Positions 1-6,267 of a stretch of DNA of 32,964 bases are shown piece after piece; positions within the stretch are counted from its first letter, which is position 1; each line of letters starts with the position of its first letter. The DNA lies in the NCBI GenBank assembly GCA_036501535.1, contig DASYAE010000113.1:1-32964 (forward strand), in the 5' to 3' direction. The notes under the pieces are model-generated. The model did not search any database. It was not told where the DNA came from and saw only the letters and a program-made list of their open reading frames with translations. Source of the DNA: DASYAE01 sp036501535 (GTDB taxonomy: Bacteria > Actinomycetota > Actinomycetes > Streptomycetales > Catenulisporaceae). Position numbers and translations under genes: made by a program.

Positions 1-131
1 GGGGCAGGTTACCCACGTGTTACTCACCCGTTCGCCACTAACCACCAGCCGAAACCAGTGACCCGTTCGACTTGCATGTGTTAAGCACGCCGCCAGCGTT
101 CGTCCTGAGCCAGGATCAAACTCTCCAAAAA
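1..131 (-). rRNA. rrs: 16S ribosomal RNA, 5' end (partial)
   Basis: The minus strand reads GAGAGTTTGATCCTGGCTCAG at about 125-105, the near-universal 5' region of bacterial 16S rRNA. It is followed by the conserved GACGAACGCTGGCGGCGTGC segment and, further on, the GTGAGTAACACGTGGGTAACC segment. Only the first ~130 nucleotides are inside the window; the gene continues past base 1. The exact mature 5' end is not visible and is set by analogy a few bases before GGAGAG. The gene is transcribed in the same direction as the nusB operon next to it. Confidence 0.97.
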
Positions 132-156
132 AGAATCCGAATAATCCCGGCAAACA

Positions 157-174
157 TCCCGACGAGGATCGGGA
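157..174 (-). other. Hairpin in the 16S leader
   Basis: A perfect 6-bp stem (TCCCGA / TCGGGA) with a 6-nt loop lies between the boxA-like motif and the 16S 5' end. In actinobacterial rRNA leaders a hairpin at this position is common and may take part in pre-rRNA processing. The role is inferred; the stem is seen directly. Confidence 0.45.
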
Positions 175-216
175 CCATCCACCACATACATCAAAATACA
201 TGGCATCATAGACAAT

Positions 217-242
217 GACACACTGTTGAGTTCTCAAGAAAC
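217..242 (-). promoter_or_regulatory. boxA-like rRNA antitermination/processing motif in the rRNA leader
   Basis: The minus strand reads TTTCTTGAGAACTCAA followed by CAGTGTGTC. It closely matches the conserved TTTGAGAACTCAA-CAGTGTG element that precedes 16S genes in actinomycetes and contains the boxA core recognised by NusB/NusE (S10). It lies about 85 nt upstream of the 16S 5' end. The match is seen directly; binding is inferred from the family. The NusB gene itself lies about 450 bp upstream on the same strand. Confidence 0.75.
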
Positions 243-306
243 AGACCGCATTCCCAACCTCGGCTCTCGCGAGTTTCGGATGGAGCGTTCCTTTGTGCAG
301 TCCCGA

Positions 307-312
307 ACTCTA
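307..312 (-). promoter_or_regulatory. Candidate proximal rRNA promoter -10 (TAGAGT)
   Basis: The minus strand has TAGAGT, a good actinobacterial -10 hexamer, about 65 nt upstream of the boxA-like motif. The expected -35 position holds only an AAATGAC-like sequence, so the promoter is weak on paper. rRNA operons of actinomycetes usually have several tandem promoters, which makes it plausible. Confidence 0.3.
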
Positions 313-512
313 CCAGATGAATCCGGCAGTCATTTCCACGATTTCCGTGGGCGACGCACCGAAGCCCTCAGCCGTGGATTCCGAGCCGGAACACCGACCG
401 ACAGGCGATCATCGAAGGAAGAGAAGGGATTCGGCCGAGCCTCTCGGATCACAGCGCAACCTGGTTACTCACGGTTGATATGCTTCCGAGTCGCGCTCGG
501 CGACGTCTCACT

Positions 513-542
513 ACGCTACGCGGCTCACTGGGGCGCCGTCAA
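513..542 (-). promoter_or_regulatory. Candidate distal rRNA promoter (TTGACG-N18-TAGCGT)
   Basis: On the minus strand TTGACG (542-537) is followed by an 18-nt spacer and TAGCGT (518-513). It is the best -35/-10 pair in the ~560-bp gap between the nusB stop codon and 16S. It would start transcription near 506 and produce a leader containing the boxA motif. No protein gene is supported in 132-693, and open frames there lack start signals. No convincing terminator is seen after nusB. Confidence 0.5.
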
Positions 543-693
543 ATCGAATACGACGACGCTGCACCCAGGCAGCGGATCACGGCCAAACGCAAGGGAAACA
601 CGCAGTTCAGCGCGTACCAGCAGTCATATTTACAGACCGGTACCGCTCAGGGATCGTACTCGACGAGAGACCGGATGCAGCCCAGCCGTCGCG

Positions 694-1128
694 CTATCGC
701 TGCAGAGTCGGCTTGAGCTCGCGCAGCCGGTCGAGGAGGCCGTTGACGAACTGGGGCGACTCCTCGGTCGACATCTGCTGGGCGAGGCCGACGGCCTCGT
801 CGATCGCCACCACCTCGGGCACGTCGGGGCCCCAGAGCAGCTCGAACACGCCGATGCGCAGGATGTTGCGGTCCACCGGGGGCATCCGGTCGAGGGGCCA
901 GCCGATCGCGTAGGTCTCGATCAGCGAGTCGATCCGGTCGATGTGTTCGGCGACGCCGTTCACCAGTTCTATCGCGTAGTCACCGAGCCGCGGGTCGGTG
1001 TCCTGTGGGGTCATCTGCGCAATCCGGGCCACCCGCTCGGCCAGCACCCGTGCCGGATCGGCGTCCTTGAGGTCCGCCTCGTAGAGGACCTCCAGGGCGC
1101 GCCGCCTGGCCTTGCTCCTGGTGGCCAC
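694..1128 (-). CDS. nusB: Transcription antitermination factor NusB
   Basis: A 144-aa all-alpha NusB protein. With S10/NusE it binds boxA RNA and helps RNA polymerase read through rRNA operons. The sequence shows the family's N-terminal K-A-R-R-R-A-L-E-V-L-Y-E-A-D segment (about 5-20, the basic boxA-binding arginines). It also shows the C-terminal block with DRNILRIGVFELLW (about 87-100) and the AIDEAVGLA and FVNGLLDRL helices. The length is typical. The start is GTG at 1128, 3 nt after the efp stop codon, with only a weak ribosome site, so translation is probably coupled to efp. It is the last gene of the aroC-nusB operon. Immediately downstream, co-directionally, is an rRNA operon whose leader carries the NusB target. 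In Streptomyces bldD and pyrR follow nusB (from memory); they are absent here. Confidence 0.96.
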   Translation of the reverse strand: MATRSKARRRALEVLYEADLKDADPARVLAERVARIAQMTPQDTDPRLGDYAIELVNGVAEHIDRIDSLIETYAIGWPLDRMPPVDRNILRIGVFELLWGPDVPEVVAIDEAVGLAQQMSTEESPQFVNGLLDRLRELKPTLQR

Positions 1129-1131
1129 GGA

Positions 1132-1695
1132 TCAGCCGCTGACCCGGCCGAGGTACTTGCCGTCGCGGGTGTCCACCTTGACCCGCTCGCCGGTGGTCAG
1201 GAACAGCGGCACCTGGATCTCGTAGCCCGTCTGGACCGTGGCCGCCTTCGTGCCGCCGGTGGAGCGGTCGCCCTGCAGGCCCGGCTCGGTGTAGGTGATC
1301 TCCAGCTCGACCGCGGCCGGCAGCTCGACGTACAGCGGCACGCCGTCGTGCGTGGCTACCGTCGCCTCAGCGCTCTCCAGCAGGAAGTGCGCCGCGTTGC
1401 CGACGGTCTCGGCCGGCACGTGGATCTGGTCGTACGTCTCGTTGTCCATGAAGACGAAGCCGGCCGGCTCCTTGTAGAGGTACTGCATCGTCCGCTTGTC
1501 GACGTTCGCGGTCTCGATCTTGATGCCGGCGTTGAAGGTCCGGTCGACCACCTTGCCGGTCAGCACGTGCTTGAGCTTGGTGCGCACGAACGCCGGGCCC
1601 TTGCCGGGCTTGACGTGCTGGAACTCCACGACGTTCCACAGCTCGCCGTCGAGGTTGAGCGTCATGCCGTTTTTGAGGTCGTTGGTCGAGGCCAC
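1132..1695 (-). CDS. efp: Translation elongation factor P
   Basis: A 187-aa protein of standard EF-P length. It binds between the P and E sites of the ribosome and relieves stalling at proline runs. The N-terminal KOW-like domain is followed by two OB-fold domains. The loop that reaches the peptidyl transferase centre reads VKPGKGPAF with Lys32 at the tip. The PGKGP form is the one described in actinobacteria, where the lysine works without modification (established knowledge); I see no epmA/epmB-like genes here. The C-terminal motif ending DGKYLGR is conserved. The start is GTG at 1695, preceded by AGGAG about 10 nt upstream. A -10-like TAGACT at 1750-1745 suggests an extra promoter in the 110-bp gap after aroQ. 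Other actinobacteria often have a pepQ-type peptidase in that gap (from memory); it is missing here. Confidence 0.96.
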   Translation of the reverse strand: MASTNDLKNGMTLNLDGELWNVVEFQHVKPGKGPAFVRTKLKHVLTGKVVDRTFNAGIKIETANVDKRTMQYLYKEPAGFVFMDNETYDQIHVPAETVGNAAHFLLESAEATVATHDGVPLYVELPAAVELEITYTEPGLQGDRSTGGTKAATVQTGYEIQVPLFLTTGERVKVDTRDGKYLGRVSG

Positions 1696-1805
1696 GGCCG
1701 GGCAACTCCTAGCTTGAGACTGGTTCGTTCGTATGCAACGGCCAAGTCTACCGGCAGCTACCCGGCCCGTTTACCGCCCGCGCACGCGGAGCGCGCGCCC
1801 GCGGA

Positions 1806-2285
1806 TCAGGGCTCTCCGGCGGCGCGTGCCGGGGCCTCCTCCATCGCGAGCGCCCTGAGCGCGAGCAGGTAGGAGCCGATGCCGAAGCCTGCGATGGTGC
1901 CCGACGCGACGGAGGAGATCACCGAGGTGTGCCGGAACTGCTCGCGGGCGTGCGGATTCGAGATGTGCACCTCGATGAGCGGCGCGGTGCGCTGGGCCAC
2001 CGCGTCGTGCAGCGCGTAGGAGTAGTGGGTGAACGCGCCGGGGTTCATCACCACCGGGATCCTGCCGTCGGCCGCCTCGTGCACCCAGCGGATCATCTCC
2101 CCCTCGTTGTTGGTCTCCCGTACCTCGACGGCAAAGCCGAGCTCCGCGCCGGCCTTGTCGCAGGTGGCGACCAAGCCCGCATAGGACATCGAGCCGTAGA
2201 TATCGGGCTCGCGACTGCCTAGGCGGCCGAGGTTGGGGCCGTTGAGGACGAGCACTTTCGCCGGCTCCGGATCGTGACCGGTCAC
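1806..2285 (-). CDS. aroQ: 3-dehydroquinate dehydratase, type II
   Basis: A 159-aa type II dehydroquinase. It is a dodecameric enzyme of the shikimate pathway that converts 3-dehydroquinate to 3-dehydroshikimate by anti elimination of water. The sequence shows LVLNGPNLGRLGSREPDIYG at 12-31, holding the catalytic Tyr30 and the flexible active-site loop arginine. It also shows NPGAFTHYS at 81-89 with the catalytic His87, and EVHISN at 105-110. The GTG start at 2285 overlaps the aroB stop codon by 4 nt (GTGA), so translation is probably coupled. The C terminus has a short Ala/Glu/Pro tail. The substrate is made by the adjacent aroB product. Confidence 0.96.
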   Translation of the reverse strand: MTGHDPEPAKVLVLNGPNLGRLGSREPDIYGSMSYAGLVATCDKAGAELGFAVEVRETNNEGEMIRWVHEAADGRIPVVMNPGAFTHYSYALHDAVAQRTAPLIEVHISNPHAREQFRHTSVISSVASGTIAGFGIGSYLLALRALAMEEAPARAAGEP

Positions 2286-3439
2286 CGCCCGACCTCCGCA
2301 TAGGCTGCAGTAAGCAGTTCCGGGTCCGGCGCTTCGAGCACGGTCGGCTTAGCCAGCGCATCGAGCACGATGAAGCGCAGCCGGTCCGCGCGCGCCTTCT
2401 TGTCGATGCGCATGGTCTCGAGCAGCGTGGGCCACGCGTCCTTGGCGTAGGTGAGCGGGAGGCCGAGCTCGCCGAGCAGATCCGCGTGACGCTGCGCGGT
2501 CTTCTCGTCGAGGTGTCCGGCCAGCCGGCCGAGGTGCGCGGCGAAGACCATGCCGACGGAGACCGCCGCTCCGTGCCGCCACCGGTAGCCTTCGTTGCGC
2601 TCGATGGCGTGACCGAGGGTGTGGCCGTAGTTGAGGATTTCGCGCAGGCCGGATTCCTTGAGGTCCTGCGAGACCACCTCGGCCTTGACCCGGACGGACC
2701 GCTCGATCAGCTCGCGGGTGTGCGGCCCGGCGGGGGTCGCGGCGGCCTTCGGGTCGGACTCGATCAGGTCGAGGATCACCGGGTCGGCGATGAAGCCGCA
2801 CTTGACCACCTCGGCCAGGCCCGCGACGTAGTCCTCGGGCGGCAGCGTCTCGAGGGCGGCGAGGTCGCAGAGCACACCGGCCGGCGGGTGGAAGGCGCCG
2901 ACCAGGTTCTTGCCCTCGGGGGTGTTGATCCCGGTCTTGCCGCCGATCGCCGCGTCGACCATGCCGAGCAGCGTGGTGGGGATGTGCACGACGCGCACGC
3001 CGCGCAGCCAGGTGGCGGCCACGAAGCCGGCCAGGTCGGTGGCGGCGCCGCCGCCGAGACCGACGATCGCGTCGGTGCGGGTGAAGCCGGACTGGCCGAG
3101 CACCGACCAGACGTGCGCGAGGACCTGCGCGCTCTTGGCCTCCTCGGCGTCCGGGACCTCGATGGTGACGGCCTCGTAGGGCACGTCGAGGTCGGCGCGG
3201 ATCGCCTCGGCCCGGGCGGTCAGGGCCGTGGGATGAATGACGGCGACCCGGGCTGCGGCCTCGCCGATCATGCCGGGCAGCGCGCCGAGCAGGCCGGTGC
3301 CGACCCGGACCTGGTACGGCTGGTCGCCGCGGACCTCGATCACGGTCCCGGCCGCGGCTCCGGCCCGGTCGTCCGGTGCGCCCGGACCGGCGGCCGGCTC
3401 AGGGTTCTGCTGGGGCGGGTCGGTGCGCTGCTCGGTCAA
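2282..3439 (-). CDS. aroB: 3-dehydroquinate synthase
   Basis: A 385-aa NAD- and metal-dependent enzyme converting DAHP to 3-dehydroquinate. Seen motifs are the nucleotide-binding GLGGGAATDLAGF block, IPTTLLGMVDAAIGGKTGIN, and the zinc ligands in GLAEVVKCG (Glu), LNYGHTLGHAIE (His) and WRHGAAVSVGM (His). The chosen start is TTG at 3439. It overlaps the aroK stop codon and has AAGGAG 5 nt upstream. This adds a ~30-residue Pro/Gly/Asp-rich, probably disordered N-terminal extension before the usual VIEVRGDQPYQVRVG beginning. A GTG at 3343 within that segment is the alternative start and would give a standard-length protein. It sits third in the aroC-aroK-aroB-aroQ run. Confidence 0.95.
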   Translation of the reverse strand: MTEQRTDPPQQNPEPAAGPGAPDDRAGAAAGTVIEVRGDQPYQVRVGTGLLGALPGMIGEAAARVAVIHPTALTARAEAIRADLDVPYEAVTIEVPDAEEAKSAQVLAHVWSVLGQSGFTRTDAIVGLGGGAATDLAGFVAATWLRGVRVVHIPTTLLGMVDAAIGGKTGINTPEGKNLVGAFHPPAGVLCDLAALETLPPEDYVAGLAEVVKCGFIADPVILDLIESDPKAAATPAGPHTRELIERSVRVKAEVVSQDLKESGLREILNYGHTLGHAIERNEGYRWRHGAAVSVGMVFAAHLGRLAGHLDEKTAQRHADLLGELGLPLTYAKDAWPTLLETMRIDKKARADRLRFIVLDALAKPTVLEAPDPELLTAAYAEVGR

Positions 3440-3936
3440 GCCAGCTCCTTGGCTAGGTGCGCGGCGATCTCCTCGGCGGGACGGCCGACGGTGTTGACGG
3501 TGATGGTGGCGACCTGCTCGTATATCGGGCGGCGCTGCTGGAGCAGCTGGTTGAGCTGGCCACGCACGTTGCCGAGCAGGAGCGGCCGGGCCGTGTTCAG
3601 GCCGACCCGGGAGGCCGCCTCGGCCGCGTCGACCTCGAGGTAGACGACGCACTGGCCGGCGAGCGCGGCCCGGTTCTCCTCGCGCAGCACCGCTCCCCCG
3701 CCGAGCGAGAGCACGCCGGCGTGCTCGGCGACGGCGGCGCGGACCGCCTCGGACTCGAGCTCGCGGAAGTACTGCTCGCCGCGCTCGGTGAACAGGTCGG
3801 CGATGGTGCTGCCGGTCAGCGTCTCGACGTCGGCGTCGGTGTCGCGGTACTCGAGGCCGAGCAGCCCGGCCAGCAGGGTGCCGACGGTGGTCTTGCCGGA
3901 GCCGGGCGGCCCGACCAGGACGGCGCGCGGGCTCAC
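3436..3936 (-). CDS. aroK: Shikimate kinase
   Basis: A 166-aa P-loop kinase that phosphorylates shikimate at the 3-hydroxyl with ATP. The Walker A loop GPPGSGKTT lies at 9-17. DTDADVE (about 33-39) carries the shikimate-binding aspartate, LSLGGGAVL (about 75-85) is the glycine-rich substrate loop, and RPLLLG (about 117-122) is the lid-region arginine motif. The length is normal. The GTG start at 3936 overlaps the aroC stop codon in a GTGA arrangement, and the aroK stop codon overlaps the aroB TTG start. All three genes are thus probably translationally coupled. Confidence 0.95.
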   Translation of the reverse strand: MSPRAVLVGPPGSGKTTVGTLLAGLLGLEYRDTDADVETLTGSTIADLFTERGEQYFRELESEAVRAAVAEHAGVLSLGGGAVLREENRAALAGQCVVYLEVDAAEAASRVGLNTARPLLLGNVRGQLNQLLQQRRPIYEQVATITVNTVGRPAEEIAAHLAKELA

Positions 3937-5195
3937 CGGGCCACCTCCAGTCCGCGCCGCCGCACGTCGGCGAGGTAGGCCTCGATGTTGCGCCGGGTCT
4001 CGGCGAGCGAGTCGCCGCCGAACTTCTCCACCACCGCCTCGGCCACGACCAGGGCGACCATCGCCTCGGCGACCACCGCCGCGGCCGGCACCGCGCAGAC
4101 GTCGGAGCGCTGATGGTGGGCGGTCGAGGCGCCGCCGGTCGCCACGTCGACAGTGGCCAGGGCGCGCGGGACGGTCGAGATGGGCTTCATCGCGGCGCGT
4201 ACCCGCAGCGGCTCGCCGGTCGACATGCCGCCCTCGGTGCCGCCGGAGTGACCGGAGCGGCGGTGGACTCCGCGGCCGGGCCCCTCGCCGGGATACGGCG
4301 TGCCGTCCGGGGCCGAGACCGGCTCGATCTCGTCCTGGGCCAGCGACCCGCGCAGGGCGGCGAGCCCGAAGCCGTCACCGACCTCGACGCCCTTGATCGC
4401 CTGGATGCTCATCAGGGCGGCGGCCAGCCGCGCGTCGAGGCGGCGGTCCCAGTGCACGTGGCTGCCGATGCCGGGCGGCAGTCCGTAGGCGAGCACCTCG
4501 ACGACGCCGCCGAGGGTGTCGCCGGCCTTGTGGCACTCGTCGACCTCGGCCACCATCGCGGCGCTGGTCTCCGGGTCGAGGCAGCGCATCGGGTCGGCGT
4601 CGACGCGCTCGGCGTCGGCCGGGAGCGGCACCACGCCCTCGCGCACGGCGATCGGGCCGAGCCGCACCACGTGCGAAACGATCTCGATGCCGGCGGCGTG
4701 CGCCAGGAAGGAGCGGGCGACCTCGCCGAGCGCGACCCGCGCGGCGGTCTCGCGCGCGCTGGCCCGCTCGAGCACCGGCCGGGCCTCGTCGAAGCCGTAC
4801 TTCTGCATGCCGACCAGGTCGGCGTGGCCGGGGCGGGGCCGGGTGAGCGGGGCGGTGCGGGCCTGGCCGGTGAGCGAGCCGGGCTCGAGCTCGTCCGGGC
4901 CGGCCGCGGAGTCGACCGGGTCGGCAGCCATCGCGGCGCGCCACTTGGGCCACTCGGTGTTGCCGATCCGGACGGCGACCGGGCCGCCCTGGGTCAGCCC
5001 GTGGCGCACGCCGCCGAGGAGCTCGACCTCGTCCTGCTCGAACTTCATCCGGGAGCCGCGGCCGTAGCCGAGCCGCCGGCGGGCCAGCGCGTCGGACAGG
5101 GACTTGGTCGAGGCGGGCACTCCGGCCGGCATGCCCTCGAGTACGGCGACGAGGGCGGGGCCGTGCGATTCGCCCGCGGTGAGCCAGCGCAACAT
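3933..5195 (-). CDS. aroC: Chorismate synthase
   Basis: A 420-aa FMN-dependent enzyme making chorismate from EPSP, the last shikimate step. The protein opens with MLRWLTAGESHGPALVAVLEGMPAG, including the conserved GESHG signature and active-site His. It continues with RRRLGYGRGSRM, GGPVAVRIGN, and TRPRPGHADLVGMQKYGF, where the actinobacterial RPGHAD block carries FMN/substrate contacts. It ends with SAVPAAAVVAEA-type sequence. It is slightly longer than the usual ~390 aa because of small loop insertions. The ATG at 5195 is preceded by GAAGGAT about 8 nt upstream. It is the first gene of the minus-strand aro-efp-nusB operon. Confidence 0.96.
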   Translation of the reverse strand: MLRWLTAGESHGPALVAVLEGMPAGVPASTKSLSDALARRRLGYGRGSRMKFEQDEVELLGGVRHGLTQGGPVAVRIGNTEWPKWRAAMAADPVDSAAGPDELEPGSLTGQARTAPLTRPRPGHADLVGMQKYGFDEARPVLERASARETAARVALGEVARSFLAHAAGIEIVSHVVRLGPIAVREGVVPLPADAERVDADPMRCLDPETSAAMVAEVDECHKAGDTLGGVVEVLAYGLPPGIGSHVHWDRRLDARLAAALMSIQAIKGVEVGDGFGLAALRGSLAQDEIEPVSAPDGTPYPGEGPGRGVHRRSGHSGGTEGGMSTGEPLRVRAAMKPISTVPRALATVDVATGGASTAHHQRSDVCAVPAAAVVAEAMVALVVAEAVVEKFGGDSLAETRRNIEAYLADVRRRGLEVAR

Positions 5196-5259
5196 GCAGC
5201 CCATCCTTCCATGCCGCGGCGGGCCCCCGCGGGCGCCGCCACGCGCGGCGCGCGCCGAC

Positions 5260-5265
5260 ACACTA
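5260..5265 (-). promoter_or_regulatory. Candidate -10 element for the aroC operon
   Basis: The minus strand reads TGTAGTGT at 5267-5260, an extended TAGTGT -10-like hexamer about 65 nt upstream of the aroC start. No convincing -35 is seen. The same TGTAGTGT string precedes the HipA-like gene at 25319. The position between two divergent genes makes a promoter here necessary, but the exact site is inferred. Confidence 0.35.
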
Positions 5266-5308
5266 CAGCTGGTCACCGCTCGGATGCCTCGGTGACACCT
5301 GCGGCCGC

Positions 5309-5314
5309 TACAGT
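5309..5314 (+). promoter_or_regulatory. Probable leaderless promoter -10 (TACAGT) for the SAM hydrolase gene
   Basis: TACAGT is followed by 6 nt (ACGCGA) and then the ATG at 5321. With normal -10 to start-site spacing, transcription would begin at or next to the A of the ATG. No Shine-Dalgarno sequence is present upstream. A -35 is not evident. Confidence 0.5.
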
Positions 5315-5320
5315 ACGCGA

Positions 5321-6154
5321 ATGAGTACACAGACAGACTCGGCGGGACGAACGCGATGGATCGGCTTTCTCTCTGATTACGGCCTGTCCGACGGTTTCGT
5401 CGGGATCTGCCACGGGGTGATCGGCACGCTCGCGCCGACGGCCCGGGTCATCGACCTGTGCCACGACGTCCCGGCCGGCGATCTGCGCCGCGGGGCCGCG
5501 CTGCTGGCTCAGGCCGCGCCCTACCTCCCGCCGGGTGTGCTGCTCGCCGTGGTGGATCCCGGCGTGGGCACGCGGCGGCGCGCCGTGGTGCTGAAGGCGG
5601 GGCCGTCGTACCTGGTCGGACCGGACAACGGTCTGCTCGTCCCGGCCGCGAAGGCGCTCGGCGGGGCCGAGGAAGCGTATCAGATTACTGCGACTCAGCT
5701 GATGCTGAAGCCGGTCTCGGCGACCTTCCACGGCCGGGACGTGTTCGCGCCGATGGCCGCGCGGCTGGTCGGGGGGCTGGACCCGGCGCGGGTCGGGCCG
5801 GCGTTGGCGACGGACGATCTGGTTCAGCTGTCCGAGCCGGTGGCGCGGCTCACGGCGCACCGGCTGGAGGGCGAGGTGCTGACCGTGGACCGGTTCGGCA
5901 ACGTGCAGACCTCGCTGCCGGCCGGGCTGCTGATGCAGGCCGGGCTGGACGAGGGCACGGACCTGCGGATGGCGTGCCGGACCGGGGACTTCCAGCTGCC
6001 GTACCGGCGCACCTTCGGCGACGCGGAGCCCGGCAAGGCGGTCGGGTTCATCGACTCGGCCGGGCTGTTCGCGGTGGCGCTGAACGGGAAGTCGGCGGCG
6101 GCGGGGTTCGGCCTGCAGCCGGGTGATCCGGTGGCGGTCCGGCTGGAGGTCTGA
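5321..6154 (+). CDS. SAM hydroxide adenosyltransferase (DUF62 family)
   Basis: A 277-aa member of the fluorinase/chlorinase superfamily. Characterised DUF62 proteins use a water-derived hydroxide to split S-adenosylmethionine into adenosine and methionine. The N-terminal domain has GFLSDYG (15-21) with Asp19, GFVGICHGVI, HDVPAGDLRRGA, AVVDPGVGT, and the VGPDNGLL loop. ATFHGRDVFAP carries the conserved histidine. The C-terminal beta-barrel domain contains DRFGNVQTSL. Fluorinases have extra loops and different halide-site residues; nothing here suggests halogenation. The gene is transcribed away from aroC with a 125-bp shared upstream region. The physiological reason for hydrolysing SAM is unknown for the family. 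Confidence 0.9.
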   Translation: MSTQTDSAGRTRWIGFLSDYGLSDGFVGICHGVIGTLAPTARVIDLCHDVPAGDLRRGAALLAQAAPYLPPGVLLAVVDPGVGTRRRAVVLKAGPSYLVGPDNGLLVPAAKALGGAEEAYQITATQLMLKPVSATFHGRDVFAPMAARLVGGLDPARVGPALATDDLVQLSEPVARLTAHRLEGEVLTVDRFGNVQTSLPAGLLMQAGLDEGTDLRMACRTGDFQLPYRRTFGDAEPGKAVGFIDSAGLFAVALNGKSAAAGFGLQPGDPVAVRLEV

Positions 6155-6267
6155 GCCGCGGCGACGGGACGGGGGCCGCGTTGCCGGGTCGCGGGGCGCG
6201 GTGGAAGACTGACGCGGCGCGCGACGATGCGGTGGAGCGCGGGACGACGAGGCGTAAGGGGGCGCAT

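Noticed and set aside
226..1872. 548-aa plus-strand open frame spanning the rRNA leader, nusB and efp
   Set aside because: It is the antisense frame of strongly supported minus-strand genes, rich in Arg/Gly/Val/His with no recognisable domain. High GC makes such long shadow frames common.
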